Notes: generated from the letters alone by a model not told the origin. Counted from the first letter of the stretch, positions 26,836 through 36,090 are shown. The stretch: DNA of 47,216 nucleotides from Clostridiales bacterium (GCA_012729115.1 JAAYDR010000043.1:1-47216); one strand, 5' to 3'. Numbers and translations: made by a program.

Positions 26836-28053
26836 ATGATCCCCTCCATGGCAAAAATCCTCATGACTACGCCGCTGGTGGAAATGGACGGCGACGAAAT
26901 GACGCGAATCCTGTGGCAAAAGATCAAGGAGATATTGATTCTACCTTATGTGGACCTGAAAACCGAGTATTATGACTTGGGTCTTATCAAACGAGACGAG
27001 ACCGATGATCAGATTACCATTCAAAGCGCTGAAGCCACTTTGCGGCACGGTGTGGCTGTGAAATGCGCCACCATTACCCCAAATCTCCAGCGGGTGAAGG
27101 AATACAAACTGAAGCAGATGTGGAAAAGCCCCAATGGCACCATCCGCGCCATGCTGGATGGTACGGTGTTCCGCGCCCCCATCGTGGTTAAAGGCATTTC
27201 TCCCTGTGTGCGAAGCTGGAAGAAGCCTATTATCATTGCTCGCCACGCCCACGGAGACGTGTATAAAAATGTGGAGTTTGCTGTACCTGGCAAGGGTCAG
27301 GGGGAACTGTGCTTTACCAACGATGCCGGAGAAGAGACACGCCTGCCCATCGCCTCTTTTCACAGCGGTGGTGTTCTGCAGGGGGTCCACAATACGGATG
27401 AAAGCATCTCTTCCTTTGCACGGGCCTGCTTTACCTATGCCCTGAGCCAGAAGCAGGATCTTTGGTTCTCCACCAAGGATACGATCTCCAAAATTTATGA
27501 TCATCGTTTCAAGGATATTTTTGCCGATCTGTATGAAAATGAATACAAAAATGCCTTCGATGATGCAAAAATCGAGTATTTTTATACGCTGATCGACGAC
27601 GCGGTAGCCCGGGTCATCCGCAGTGAGGGGGGCTTCATCTGGGCGCTGAAGAATTATGACGGCGATGTGATGAGCGACATGGTGGCCACTGCCTTTGGCA
27701 GCCTGGCCATGATGACCAGTGTACTGGTGTCTCCCCGAGGGCAGTTCGAGTACGAGGCGGCTCATGGTACGGTCACCCGCCATTACTACAAGCATCTGGC
27801 CGGAGAAGAAACCAGTACCAACCCTGTGGCCACCATCTTTGCCTGGACCGGAGCCCTGAAAAAGCGTGGCGATCTGGATAAATTGCCTGAACTCGTCTCC
27901 TTTGGTGAGACGCTTGAAAAGGCCACCTTGCAGACGATTGAAAGCGGCCTGATGACTAAAGACCTGGTGCCCCTCTTTGAAGGACAGGCAAGAGGCCTGG
28001 ACAGCATTGCATTTCTGGAGGCCATTGCACAGACTTTTGAGCATATGGGTTGA
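26836..28053 (+). CDS. icd: NADP-dependent isocitrate dehydrogenase (eukaryotic-like type II)
   Basis: 405 residues. Oxidative decarboxylation of isocitrate to 2-oxoglutarate. [44 protein letters not shown] and the substrate/metal region [24 protein letters not shown] identify the homodimeric type II subfamily. GTVTRHY(Y)KH and [13 protein letters not shown] complete the NADP site. Starts at 26836 (GAGGAAAGG) or 26848 are both possible; the family usually begins close to VEMDGDE. It sits alone on the plus strand, ahead of the amidase-like gene. Confidence 0.95.
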   Translation: MIPSMAKILMTTPLVEMDGDEMTRILWQKIKEILILPYVDLKTEYYDLGLIKRDETDDQITIQSAEATLRHGVAVKCATITPNLQRVKEYKLKQMWKSPNGTIRAMLDGTVFRAPIVVKGISPCVRSWKKPIIIARHAHGDVYKNVEFAVPGKGQGELCFTNDAGEETRLPIASFHSGGVLQGVHNTDESISSFARACFTYALSQKQDLWFSTKDTISKIYDHRFKDIFADLYENEYKNAFDDAKIEYFYTLIDDAVARVIRSEGGFIWALKNYDGDVMSDMVATAFGSLAMMTSVLVSPRGQFEYEAAHGTVTRHYYKHLAGEETSTNPVATIFAWTGALKKRGDLDKLPELVSFGETLEKATLQTIESGLMTKDLVPLFEGQARGLDSIAFLEAIAQTFEHMG

Positions 28054-28084
28054 TTGGGATCAGGCACTCACCCAATGCGATTCT

Positions 28085-28132
28085 AAACACCGCACCTCCT
28101 TCTCGCATAGAGTGTTGGGAAGGAGGTGTTTT
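28085..28132 (+). promoter_or_regulatory. Hairpin that buries the ribosome binding site of the amidase gene
   Basis: CACCTCCTTC (28093-28102) is a perfect 10-bp complement of GAAGGAGGTG (28119-28128), which is the Shine-Dalgarno sequence of the gene starting at 28134. TTTTC follows, so it may double as an icd terminator. Confidence 0.6.
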
Positions 28133-28133
28133 C

Positions 28134-28616
28134 ATGCGGGAAATCCCCTATGACCGGGAGGCCGCTCTTGCCTACGCCGACCGCTGGGCACTGGACAGGA
28201 ATCCGGCCTACCTTGATTTCTCGAATCTGGGCGGCGACTGTACCAACTTTATTTCACAATGTCTATTCGCCGGCATCGGGGTGATGAACTATACGCCTGA
28301 CACAGGCTGGTACTATCTCAACGGTAACCGCAAGGCTCCCGCCTGGACAGCCGCCCGGTATCTGCACAAGTTTTTATTATATAATCAGGACGTGGGTCCC
28401 TATGCCCAGGAAAGGGGGCCGGAAGAAATGGCCCCAGGGGATCTGGTGCAACTCATGAACCAGTCCGGGGTTTTTTACCACAGCCTGCTGATCATGAGAA
28501 TTGTGGGTGATCAGATTTATATCGCTACCCATACCCTGGACGCGTACATGCGGCCATTGTCCAGCTACCATTATTACAAAGCGTCGTTTATGAAAGTCAT
28601 GGGGGGGCGAGCCTAA
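28134..28616 (+). CDS. Putative amidase-domain protein (Amidase_6 type)
   Basis: 160 residues. Papain-like cysteine fold: GGDCTNFISQCL holds the nucleophile (C36), and VFYHSLLIM the His (H116). YDREAALAYADRWALDRNP matches the start of the Amidase_6 domain found in spore- and cell-wall-associated proteins of Clostridia and Bacilli. There is no signal peptide, so it may act in the mother cell or cytosol. An extremely strong AAGGAGGTG precedes the ATG, but it is buried in a hairpin. Substrate unknown. Confidence 0.85.
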   Translation: MREIPYDREAALAYADRWALDRNPAYLDFSNLGGDCTNFISQCLFAGIGVMNYTPDTGWYYLNGNRKAPAWTAARYLHKFLLYNQDVGPYAQERGPEEMAPGDLVQLMNQSGVFYHSLLIMRIVGDQIYIATHTLDAYMRPLSSYHYYKASFMKVMGGRA

Positions 28617-28630
28617 AACCTTCCCCCCTC

Positions 28631-28659
28631 TTGCGCAGCTTCCTTTTTTGTTATATTAT
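28631..28659 (+). promoter_or_regulatory. Promoter of the DUF1538-PII operon
   Basis: TTGCGC, a 17-base spacer and TATTAT, 48 bases before the start codon. Confidence 0.55.
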
Positions 28660-28707
28660 ATGAAACAGGCTGCTTTTCTTTCATTATATAGAAGTTGGAG
28701 GTATGGA

Positions 28708-30234
28708 ATGCGGAAAAAGCTGAAAGAAACGACATATGAAGCCCTATATTCTGTGTTGCCGATCACCATCATCGTGTTTTTGTTGAGCGTGATCATCTCA
28801 CCGATGCCGGTAGGCACGCTGATGCTATTTCTCTTTGGTGCAGTCCTGCTGATATTCGGCATGGGGCTGTTCACCATGGGCGCAGATATGTCCATGATGA
28901 AAATGGGCGAGGACATCGGTGTAGCCATGACCAAGCCCCGCCGATTCCTTCTAGTAGCCCTGGTAAGCTTTACCATGGGCGTTATCATCACCATCGCCGA
29001 ACCGGATTTGCAGGTATTGGCCACCCTGATTCCCAGCATTCCCAATCTGACCCTAATCCTCACTGTCGCAATAGGTGTTGGCATCTTCCTGTTGCTGGCG
29101 GTTCTTCGAATTTTGTTTCGGATCAGGCTTTCGATCCTGTTGATGATATGCTATACGATCGTCATCGTACTATCGATTCTTGCTCCAGACCGTTTTGTTC
29201 CCGTTGCATTTGACTCAGGCGGGGTCACCACGGGGCCTATCACGGTACCCTTTATCATGGCCATGGGCCTTGGCTTGGCCTCCATCCGCGGCGACAGAGA
29301 GTCCCGTGAGGATAGCTTTGGTTTGGTGGCGCTATGCAGCGTTGGCCCTATCCTTGCCGTTCTGGTGCTGGGAATTTTTTATCAGCCAGGGGATACTGCC
29401 TATACGCCCCCGGTGATTCCTCAGGTTGCCACTTCCCGTGATGTAATGATGGAATTTATCCACAACGCGCCGCATTACTTTGCTGAAGTAATGGCTGCAG
29501 TCTGGCCTATCCTCGCCGTGCTTGTGTTGTTTCAATTGCTCACACGACGTTATCACAAGCGTCAGATGTTACGATTGGTCATCGGTTACGTATATACCTT
29601 CATTGGCCTGGTGCTGTTCTTAACCGGTGTGAACGTTGGGTTTATTCCGGTGGGACAAGCACTGGGTGCGAGCATCGCCTCCTCCCCCATGAAATGGCTC
29701 CTGATCCCCCTGGGTGCGCTGATCGGCTACTTTATCGTGGCCGCCGAACCGGCGGTCCATGTGCTGAAAAAGCAGGTGGAGGAAGTGTCCTTGGGAGCAA
29801 TCCCGGGAAAGATTGTACAGCGGTATCTCTCCATCGGTGTGGCCGTGTCGCTGGCGATCTCCATGTTGCGGGTGCTGACCGGCATCTCTATCTACTTGTT
29901 CTTGGTTCCCGGTTATACCATCGCGATTGCCATGACCTTCTTTGTGCCCAAGATCTATATTGGCATCGCCTTTGACTCCGGCGGGGTCGTCAGCGGCCCC
30001 ATGACCTCGACCTTCCTGCTGCCCTTCACCATCGGTGCGTGTCTGGATCCGAGCAGGCTGATGACCGACGCCTTCGGGCTTGTAGCAATGGTGGCCATGA
30101 CACCACTGCTGGCCATCCAACTGATGGGCATCATCTATGGGCGTAAGACAATGGCAGCCACGCCTCTTGAGATGGTGGAGCCCGGCTTAGCGGACGAGGA
30201 CATCATCGAATTCGAAGAGGAGGCCTACCAATGA
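28708..30234 (+). CDS. DUF1538 membrane protein, tandem repeat
   Basis: 508 residues, about twelve membrane helices arranged as an internal duplication. Each half carries the same signature: AFDSGGVTTGPITVPFIMAMGLG and AFDSGGVVSGPMTSTFLLPFTIG. Each half also has an E-containing loop, AEPDLQVL and AEPAVHVL. The family is uncharacterised; the inverted-repeat design with re-entrant-like GPxT motifs suggests an ion or small-molecule transporter. ATG 28708 has GGAGG. Its stop overlaps the start of the PII-like gene (ATGA), which points to PII-type gating. Confidence 0.88.
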   Translation: MRKKLKETTYEALYSVLPITIIVFLLSVIISPMPVGTLMLFLFGAVLLIFGMGLFTMGADMSMMKMGEDIGVAMTKPRRFLLVALVSFTMGVIITIAEPDLQVLATLIPSIPNLTLILTVAIGVGIFLLLAVLRILFRIRLSILLMICYTIVIVLSILAPDRFVPVAFDSGGVTTGPITVPFIMAMGLGLASIRGDRESREDSFGLVALCSVGPILAVLVLGIFYQPGDTAYTPPVIPQVATSRDVMMEFIHNAPHYFAEVMAAVWPILAVLVLFQLLTRRYHKRQMLRLVIGYVYTFIGLVLFLTGVNVGFIPVGQALGASIASSPMKWLLIPLGALIGYFIVAAEPAVHVLKKQVEEVSLGAIPGKIVQRYLSIGVAVSLAISMLRVLTGISIYLFLVPGYTIAIAMTFFVPKIYIGIAFDSGGVVSGPMTSTFLLPFTIGACLDPSRLMTDAFGLVAMVAMTPLLAIQLMGIIYGRKTMAATPLEMVEPGLADEDIIEFEEEAYQ

Positions 30235-30959
30235 TCGACCATGAGCTTTCGCACAGCGCTCCACCCAAACTGCTGGTGACAGTGATTGACCGGGATCAGA
30301 CCAGAAGGTTGGAGGAGATCCTGCGGGAAAAGCATGTTTCTTTTCACTATACGTTTAACGCCACGGGAACCGCCAGCTCAGAAATGCTCAAGGCGTTTGG
30401 ACTTTCCGGGAGCCAAAAAACGGCGTGCATCTGTATTGAGCCCGCCCATCGGGCAAAGCCGCTGATGGCTGCGCTGGCAGAGCGCATGGAACTGACACGG
30501 CCGGGAAATGGCATTGCCTTTATCCTCCCGTTATCGGGCATCAGCGCGGCGCTCTCCAGCGCGTTCTCCCAAGGCTTTGAGGAACAAAGGGAAAGGTGGA
30601 TGGAATTGATGGACAGGGAAGCGGAACAGCTTCACCAAGACACCCGGTATGAACTGGTCATTGCCGTGGTCAATCAGGGATACAGCGAAAAGGTCATCGA
30701 CGTGGCACATGCTGCCGGGGCAAGGGGCGGTACAATCGTCCATGCCCGCCGCTCCGGGATGGGGGACGAAGGCAAATTCTTTGGCATTTTGGTACAGGAG
30801 GAAAAAGAGATTATCACGATCCTGATCCGCAAAGATGCCAAGAGGCAGCTGATGCAAGCGATCGCCAAGGCCTGCGGCATTAAAACCGAAGCCCAGGGGA
30901 TCGTATTCTCCTTGCCAGTGGAGAGCTGTGCCGGCATCGCCATGGATGGCGAAGAGTAA
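30231..30959 (+). CDS. Tandem PII-like signalling protein
   Basis: 242 residues made of two ferredoxin-like PII units: about 12-110 (LLVTVIDRDQTRRLEEILREK) and 139-240. The second half keeps PII-like motifs, GGTIVHARRSG and GKFFGILVQEEKEIITILI. The T-loop is short or absent in the first copy. Classic GlnB/GlnK function is unlikely without glnA/amtB nearby. Instead the ATGA overlap with the DUF1538 transporter suggests a dedicated regulatory subunit, as GlnK is for AmtB. Confidence 0.8.
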   Translation: MIDHELSHSAPPKLLVTVIDRDQTRRLEEILREKHVSFHYTFNATGTASSEMLKAFGLSGSQKTACICIEPAHRAKPLMAALAERMELTRPGNGIAFILPLSGISAALSSAFSQGFEEQRERWMELMDREAEQLHQDTRYELVIAVVNQGYSEKVIDVAHAAGARGGTIVHARRSGMGDEGKFFGILVQEEKEIITILIRKDAKRQLMQAIAKACGIKTEAQGIVFSLPVESCAGIAMDGEE

Positions 30960-30965
30960 TTTCCC

Positions 30966-31007
30966 GGGGCAATTCACGGTAAAAGCTGTGCCTTGCCCCT
31001 CATTTTT
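30966..31007 (+). terminator. Terminator after the DUF1538-PII operon
   Basis: GGGGCAA (30966-30972) pairs with TTGCCCC (30993-30999), with an inner CACGG/CTGTG stem and ATTTTTG after it. Confidence 0.65.
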
Positions 31008-31013
31008 GCCTGC

Positions 31014-32111
31014 TTATGTGGACAACTCCCGATGTTTGTGTTTCTTTGCGTAAATTTCCCCACCGACCCAGACTGCCAGGGGAATCGCCACCTGGAAGGG
31101 GAATGCGTAATAGGGATAATAGGCTAAAAATGCTATCATATCCATTGTATTTTTATAGGCAATCGCGCCAAGTGCCAGGGCGAGCATACCCATTGGCAGG
31201 ACAATTGGCCGGCAATGATCCAAATCAAAAAGAGAGGCCATACCTTTGCTGGCCGCCAGCAAACAGCAGGCAGTTTTGACAATCCCTGCGAACTGGAAGT
31301 TGGTGGAGATGGAACTCTCGATCCGGGCGAGAAAGTCGCCAACCTGGATGATGCGCGCCGCACTAAAGGATGGAAAATAGTTCAGGGACATGATGGTTGC
31401 ACCCAACAGGCTCAGGTTCCTGATAAAAACCAGCAGGAATGTAACCGTGGTAATGATCAGGCTATACAAGAACATCTTGTAAGGGTTTGCCTTTTTCTGA
31501 AAAGAACCGGCCAAGCCTAAAAAGATCACGGTCTCCGTATAGGGGAAGGAAAACACCTCAAAGGTACTCCTGGCAATTTTTGCAGGGGTGTGATTGAGCA
31601 CCGGCATGAAGTTTTCAAGCCTGATGTCCGGGATGGAGGCTACAAAGGTAAGTGCAACAATCGCCAGCACAAATGCACTCATAACCAATGACCATTTTCC
31701 AATGGACGACATGCTGCTCCTGACCAAATAAACCGTGGTGAGGACCATTAAAATCAGGATGGGCAGCTGCGGCGTTTCGGGCATCGTAGAGACCTGGATA
31801 AATTCCGAAAAATTGCGCAGGACCAGGGCGCTTAAATACACAGCATACCAGATGTACAGCACGGTGAGCACCTTGCCCGCAATTTTCCCAAAGATTAGCT
31901 CCAGCACTTGGAACAGATCCTTTTGGGGAAACAGCCGGATGATCCGTCCATACACCAGGAACAGAGGGATAACCAGCAGGCTTGCCAACAATATGGTGAA
32001 CCAGCCGTCCTGTTCCACGCCTCCTGTGATGCCAATCACCACGCTGCTGCCAAAATTGAAAAGCACAATGCTAAACATCACCTGGGAAAATGTAGCTTTT
32101 TCATTCTTCAT
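31014..32111 (-). CDS. Spore germination permease subunit (GerAB family)
   Basis: 365 residues, ten predicted helices, amino acid permease-like superfamily. The start KATFSQVMFSIVLFNFGSSVVIG, the second-helix GWFTILLASLLVIPLFLVYGRIIRLFP and the SFPYTETVIFLGL segment are typical of GerAB/GerKB subunits, which bind the germinant. It is the last gene of a four-gene receptor operon with GerAA, GerAC and a small two-helix protein. AGAAAGGAA precedes the ATG. Confidence 0.93.
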   Translation of the reverse strand: MKNEKATFSQVMFSIVLFNFGSSVVIGITGGVEQDGWFTILLASLLVIPLFLVYGRIIRLFPQKDLFQVLELIFGKIAGKVLTVLYIWYAVYLSALVLRNFSEFIQVSTMPETPQLPILILMVLTTVYLVRSSMSSIGKWSLVMSAFVLAIVALTFVASIPDIRLENFMPVLNHTPAKIARSTFEVFSFPYTETVIFLGLAGSFQKKANPYKMFLYSLIITTVTFLLVFIRNLSLLGATIMSLNYFPSFSAARIIQVGDFLARIESSISTNFQFAGIVKTACCLLAASKGMASLFDLDHCRPIVLPMGMLALALGAIAYKNTMDMIAFLAYYPYYAFPFQVAIPLAVWVGGEIYAKKHKHRELST

Positions 32112-32147
32112 GGAGCGTTTCCTTTCTGTTGCATTTGGATAAACGCG

Positions 32148-32366
32148 CTAGTCTTCCAGGTGAAATATGGCTTCAATCACTTGTGTTATGCCTTCGCTGG
32201 GGGAGGGAACTGTAACACTAAGGCTGTATAGAATCAGCAAAACAAAGCTGATCAGCATGATAGCAATGTGAATGACTTTCACTTTTTTCTCCGAATGTTT
32301 CAGCACTGTCAACCACTCCATGAGCGTGGCAGGTACGAACAGGAGCAATACGATGGCTGTCAGCAT
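32148..32366 (-). CDS. Two-helix small membrane protein, putative germinant receptor D subunit
   Basis: 72 residues with two membrane helices (about 3-21 and 31-53) joined by a basic turn (KHSEKKVKV) and a short soluble tail. A strong GGGGGGTGA site precedes the ATG. It lies between the GerAC and GerAB genes. Small two-helix D subunits of similar size are known in some Bacillus germinant receptor operons and modulate receptor function. The assignment rests on size, topology and position, not on a clear sequence match. Confidence 0.65.
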   Translation of the reverse strand: MLTAIVLLLFVPATLMEWLTVLKHSEKKVKVIHIAIMLISFVLLILYSLSVTVPSPSEGITQVIEAIFHLED

Positions 32367-32378
32367 GATTTCACCCCC

Positions 32379-33515
32379 CTATTTGATAAATGCGGAATTA
32401 ACAATATGCACCTTGGAGGTAACCTTCACCTCCACAGTGGGGAATTGCTCCTCCCAGGTGGGCATCAACCTATCCCATAACATGGGGTCCTTCCTATAGA
32501 TCATTTCACCAAAGCCGAAGATATCGACGTTGTACTCTCGCTGGACCTTCACGATCATATCCTGAATGCTGTTTTGGATCAGTCGTTGCGCAGCATCCTC
32601 AATCAGTTTGACCTGTTCCTTGTCCATTGGGTCCATCTTGTTTAGATTCTCTGCAAGCGTAACATTGGTTATGGTTTTAATATCCACCACCATCCTGTCC
32701 TGTTCATAGGTATAGGATTTCCTGGTTTTATTCTCAAAAATTTCCAGGGAAATATCGTAAGTAGGCATTTCGCCCAGAGAAAGGGGCAAAATACCGCGCT
32801 CCAACATGTCTTCTACCATCAGGGCGTATTTGGCTTCCTCAGCGCTGAGAAAGCCCGCAAGCTTATCCCCTTTGCAAATGGCAATGCCGTTAAGTTCCGG
32901 TATTTCCTGGTCCTCCATTTTTATTTTATGAATTGCAGGCAGCAGCGCCGCATTTCTGGGAGAATTGATCATATCATAAAGCCTGTACAGATCAAAATGT
33001 ATCGTAGCTCCTGTGGCCTGTTTATCCTCCGCGACGATATCGTATATGGTGCTGGACATGATTCCGCCGGAATCCTTGGGGCTTTCCAGAATTGATTTCG
33101 CCGTATCCTCCTGGGACAAAACAACGCTCATGGTCTCCCGGCACTCAGCGTCCCTTAAGAACCATTCCAGGATTCCTGATAGACCCATTTCCCGAGCTAC
33201 TTCCTGGTTAACAGACACCAGCAACGCATTGCCAAAAAACAGCCTGTCCTCCTCTTTTTTTTTCGCGTTTCTGACAGCATCGAACAGTGTTTTCCCTTCG
33301 GATTCAACAAGCCTGCCTTTGACGGCATCATCCTTGCTCCCGCCCATCAAATCAGCGACTTCAAAGCTTATTTTGAATAAGTCGGCTTCCTTGTCAAAGT
33401 CGATGGCAATGCCCACCACCAGATCCATTTCGTCAAGACTTCGGTAATTCCAACAACCGGACAGTACTAACGCCAGCGCAACGCACATCAGGCATAATGA
33501 CAGACGCTTACCCAT
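32379..33515 (-). CDS. Spore germination lipoprotein (GerAC family)
   Basis: 378 residues. The lipobox LSGC at about residue 20 follows a hydrophobic signal (LCLMCVALALVLSGC); the mature start CWNYRSLDEMDLVVGIAIDFD is the typical GerAC N-terminus. The C-terminal domain with NKMDPMDKEQVKLIEDAAQRLIQNSIQDMI and FGFGEMIYRKDPMLWDRL is diagnostic. Start at 33515 is chosen over the ATG at 33521 because the GGAGGG spacing fits. It overlaps the end of the GerAA gene by 8 bases. Anchored to the outer face of the inner spore membrane. Confidence 0.94.
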   Translation of the reverse strand: MGKRLSLCLMCVALALVLSGCWNYRSLDEMDLVVGIAIDFDKEADLFKISFEVADLMGGSKDDAVKGRLVESEGKTLFDAVRNAKKKEEDRLFFGNALLVSVNQEVAREMGLSGILEWFLRDAECRETMSVVLSQEDTAKSILESPKDSGGIMSSTIYDIVAEDKQATGATIHFDLYRLYDMINSPRNAALLPAIHKIKMEDQEIPELNGIAICKGDKLAGFLSAEEAKYALMVEDMLERGILPLSLGEMPTYDISLEIFENKTRKSYTYEQDRMVVDIKTITNVTLAENLNKMDPMDKEQVKLIEDAAQRLIQNSIQDMIVKVQREYNVDIFGFGEMIYRKDPMLWDRLMPTWEEQFPTVEVKVTSKVHIVNSAFIK

Positions 33516-35061
33516 CGGCATTCCCTCCTGATTGACGTGTCTTGTTCTCCGTCAGGTTCCAGGGGCGCTTTCGCATCGTCCACCAGGGGGAACGGATGAG
33601 AATATCCTTGCTGTCCTGGAAGCTGAAGCTGCCTCTCATGGCAATCTGCTCTACACCGAAAGACGTCAGGTTGTTGATATGAATCAGCAGGATAGAAAGG
33701 CCAACCACGACACCGAAAAAACCAAAAGTTGAGGCCAGCAACAACAATAGCATGCGGGAATAGATGATGGGAGCGTTCAGCCTGGGCACCAATAGGCTGG
33801 TAATACCTGTAGCCGCCACGACAATGATCATAGGCGCGGCCACCAGGCTGGCATCCACGGCAGCCTGTCCGATAACCAACGCACCCACGATGCTCAGAGC
33901 CTGGCCGATATTGGATGGCATCCTAATCCCCGTTTCCCGGAGGACATCAAACACCAACAACATTATCACAGCTTCAATGGCTGCAGGCAAAGGCACACGC
34001 TGCCTTTCCATGGCAATCCTGATTAACAGCGGCAAGGGCAACATCTCCTGGTGGAAGGCTACTATGGAGATGAAAAGCGCAGGCACTGAGACAGTCATAA
34101 AGAATGCGATAATGCGCAGAATCCTGGCAAAGGACGTATAGTAAAAATTGAAGTAGTAATCCTCGCCGCTTTGAAAGTTCTCGATAAACAAATAAGGAAC
34201 TGTGAGCACCATTGGTGTACCATCCACAAGGACGGCAATACGGCCCTCCAGGAGTTTGGCCACTACCGCATCGGGCCGCTCCGTGTAGCCCGTGGTGCGG
34301 AAGGGTGAATAATTGTGATCGCGAATCAACTCGGTGAGATAGTTGGAGTCCAGGACACCGTCGATGTCAATTTGATTCAGCCGCCGCAAAAGTTCCTCCA
34401 GAATGTTTTTATCGGCAAGACTGTCCAGATAACACACACAGACATCGGTCTGGGTACGCCTGCCCAGTGTGAGATGCTTTGCTTTTAGATCATGCGTACG
34501 CAGCCGCCGCAGCACCTGAGAGAGGTTTGACATAAGCGATTCCGTAAAGCCCTCCCTTGGTCCAACCAGTACTTTTTCATTATCAGGTTCGCCTATGGAA
34601 CGGAGGCTGAATTGCTTGGTATTAAGCGTTGCGGCTTGGGCGCAGTTGTCACATAACAGAACGGTATCACCATAGGTCACGCTTTCAATGAGCTCCCTAA
34701 ATCCGTCGATTTTTTTACCCTCGCCCACCTGCACCACACCGGCCAGCAGCGCGTCAATCAACGTAACGCCTTCGCCTGGCACGATGGTCATGAGTGGCCT
34801 GACAATATTGTCATTAATGATCTGGGAGTTCACCACCCCATCGCAAAAAACCAGAAAGTACCGGCCATGGCTGTTCTCTTCACCGGGTATCAGTTTATAG
34901 CGCACATACCCCGCATCGGTAAACAGCTTTTTGACAATCGCCATGTTCTCATCCAGTGACGTGGAAAATTTGCAGTCATCAAAAGGGCGATTCAGCTTGT
35001 CAACCGCTTCCTTTACCTTCTGCTCCTTTTTCCTCTCAGGCTTCCTAAACAATTGAAACAT
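33508..35061 (-). CDS. Spore germination protein (GerAA/SpoVAF family)
   Basis: 517 residues. A soluble N-terminal part of about 280 residues (LGRRTQTDVCVCYLDSLADKNILEELLRRLNQIDIDGVLDSNYLTELI is the family hallmark) is followed by about five helices (RILRIIAFFMTVSVPALFISIVAFH; LPAAIEAVIMLLVFDVLRETGIRMP). GerAA subunits assemble into the pentameric ion channel of the germinant receptor. ATG 35061 (AGAGGAAG) is chosen over an open frame of 70 more codons that covers the promoter. First gene of the operon. Confidence 0.95.
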   Translation of the reverse strand: MFQLFRKPERKKEQKVKEAVDKLNRPFDDCKFSTSLDENMAIVKKLFTDAGYVRYKLIPGEENSHGRYFLVFCDGVVNSQIINDNIVRPLMTIVPGEGVTLIDALLAGVVQVGEGKKIDGFRELIESVTYGDTVLLCDNCAQAATLNTKQFSLRSIGEPDNEKVLVGPREGFTESLMSNLSQVLRRLRTHDLKAKHLTLGRRTQTDVCVCYLDSLADKNILEELLRRLNQIDIDGVLDSNYLTELIRDHNYSPFRTTGYTERPDAVVAKLLEGRIAVLVDGTPMVLTVPYLFIENFQSGEDYYFNFYYTSFARILRIIAFFMTVSVPALFISIVAFHQEMLPLPLLIRIAMERQRVPLPAAIEAVIMLLVFDVLRETGIRMPSNIGQALSIVGALVIGQAAVDASLVAAPMIIVVAATGITSLLVPRLNAPIIYSRMLLLLLASTFGFFGVVVGLSILLIHINNLTSFGVEQIAMRGSFSFQDSKDILIRSPWWTMRKRPWNLTENKTRQSGGNADG

Positions 35062-35150
35062 AACTTCCTCTTTAACGCGTAGCCGCCCGGGCGTTTTGAC
35101 GCGTCCATTCTTCCAAGCAAGGCATCTGTCTGCCTGCCGGGCAATGCTTC

Positions 35151-35180
35151 TAGTATTAAATGCCAAGAATGTTTTTATTC
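35151..35180 (-). promoter_or_regulatory. SigG-like promoter of the germination operon
   Basis: On the minus strand GAATA, an 18-base spacer and AATACTA fit the SigG consensus (GHATR-N18-CATWHTA) except for one base. It lies about 90 bases before the GerAA start. Known gerA-type operons are transcribed by SigG in the forespore. Confidence 0.65.
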
Positions 35181-35355
35181 CGCCAATGCCGCTCATCGCT
35201 TCACAAGCATTTTCATTATTCATTGATAAACAGTGCGGGGGACATGCTGCAACAGAGCATTCCGCATGCAAGACTGTGATTCATTGTAGCGGGCCGATGA
35301 GTACACCTTGGCCGGCAGCGCAAACAGACCCCAATTATAAATTACTGCGGCACTC

Positions 35356-35385
35356 TTGCGCTTTAGCTCCCTTTGAGCTTATGAT
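35356..35385 (+). promoter_or_regulatory. Promoter of the DUF4332-like gene
   Basis: TTGCGC, an 18-base spacer and TATGAT, 50 bases before the ATG. The remaining part of the 373-base divergent gap (35062-35434) shows nothing else I can support. Confidence 0.45.
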
Positions 35386-35434
35386 ATGTTCTAGAATGTC
35401 TGATGTATCGTATCCCAGAAAAGGAGGTGGATGC

Positions 35435-36055
35435 ATGCCGTACCAACTGGATCTGTCCTTGATATCCATTCAGGAATACAAAGAGATACTTAAAAGCCAG
35501 AACCTTCTACCGGGACGGCGAATGCTCTGGCAGGATATTGACTGCCGCTTTGAAATTATTGAAAAGAGCGGAATCGTGAACCTTGCGCTGCTAAGAAAAG
35601 CTCTGTCCACACCTGTAAAGATCGCTTCATTCGCGGATGCCTGCGGCATCCCCGAACAATACCTGACGCTGCTGAAAAGAGAAATGTCAAGCCTTGAGCA
35701 AAAGCCCGTTTCCATCGACAACTTTCCGGGGATGGATTCCGAGGTGATCATAGGCCTTCACGACAAAGGGATCAACAACTCCAAGGAGTATTGGGAAAGC
35801 CGTCCACCCAGGGATGAGCTCATCTGTCTTTGTGACCTTGTGCGAATTAACGGAGTGGGATCTGTTGCGGCCAAAGCTTTTTACGAGGCAGGTTATACCT
35901 CCGCAGCAGATGTATCTGGGGCAAACGCGCAGGATATGCTTGCACGGGTATCGGAGGTCAATGAAGAAAAGCATTATTACAACGCGAAGGTGGGGGTCAA
36001 GGACATGCAGTTTTGCATCGACTTTGCGTCACTGCTGATGCGATTCAGCGGGTGA
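35435..36055 (+). CDS. DUF4332-like helix-hairpin-helix protein
   Basis: 206 residues, cytosolic. Two HhH-like units are visible: FPGMDSEVIIGLHDKGINNSKEYWES (about 100-125) and DLVRINGVGSVAAKAFYEAGYTSAADVSGANAQDMLARV (about 135-175), the arrangement of DUF4332 proteins. The N-terminal 95 residues are less familiar but include a helical ALRKALSTPVKIASFADACGIPEQYLTLLKRE segment. Nucleic acid or protein binding is only suggested by the fold. ATG 35435 has AAAGGAGG. Divergent from the germination operon. Confidence 0.65.
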   Translation: MPYQLDLSLISIQEYKEILKSQNLLPGRRMLWQDIDCRFEIIEKSGIVNLALLRKALSTPVKIASFADACGIPEQYLTLLKREMSSLEQKPVSIDNFPGMDSEVIIGLHDKGINNSKEYWESRPPRDELICLCDLVRINGVGSVAAKAFYEAGYTSAADVSGANAQDMLARVSEVNEEKHYYNAKVGVKDMQFCIDFASLLMRFSG

Positions 36056-36090
36056 AAAGCGCATCGGAAAAATTCGATTAATGAGCGCTG

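Noticed and set aside
26941-28044. A 367-codon open frame antisense to icd
   Set aside because: It lies wholly inside icd on the other strand, has no ribosome site or recognisable domain, and its composition is that of a complement of a real gene.
36056-36090. Possible bidirectional terminator AGCGC...GCGCT between the DUF4332-like gene and aroQ
   Set aside because: Short stem, large loop and no proper U-tract; not strong enough to list.
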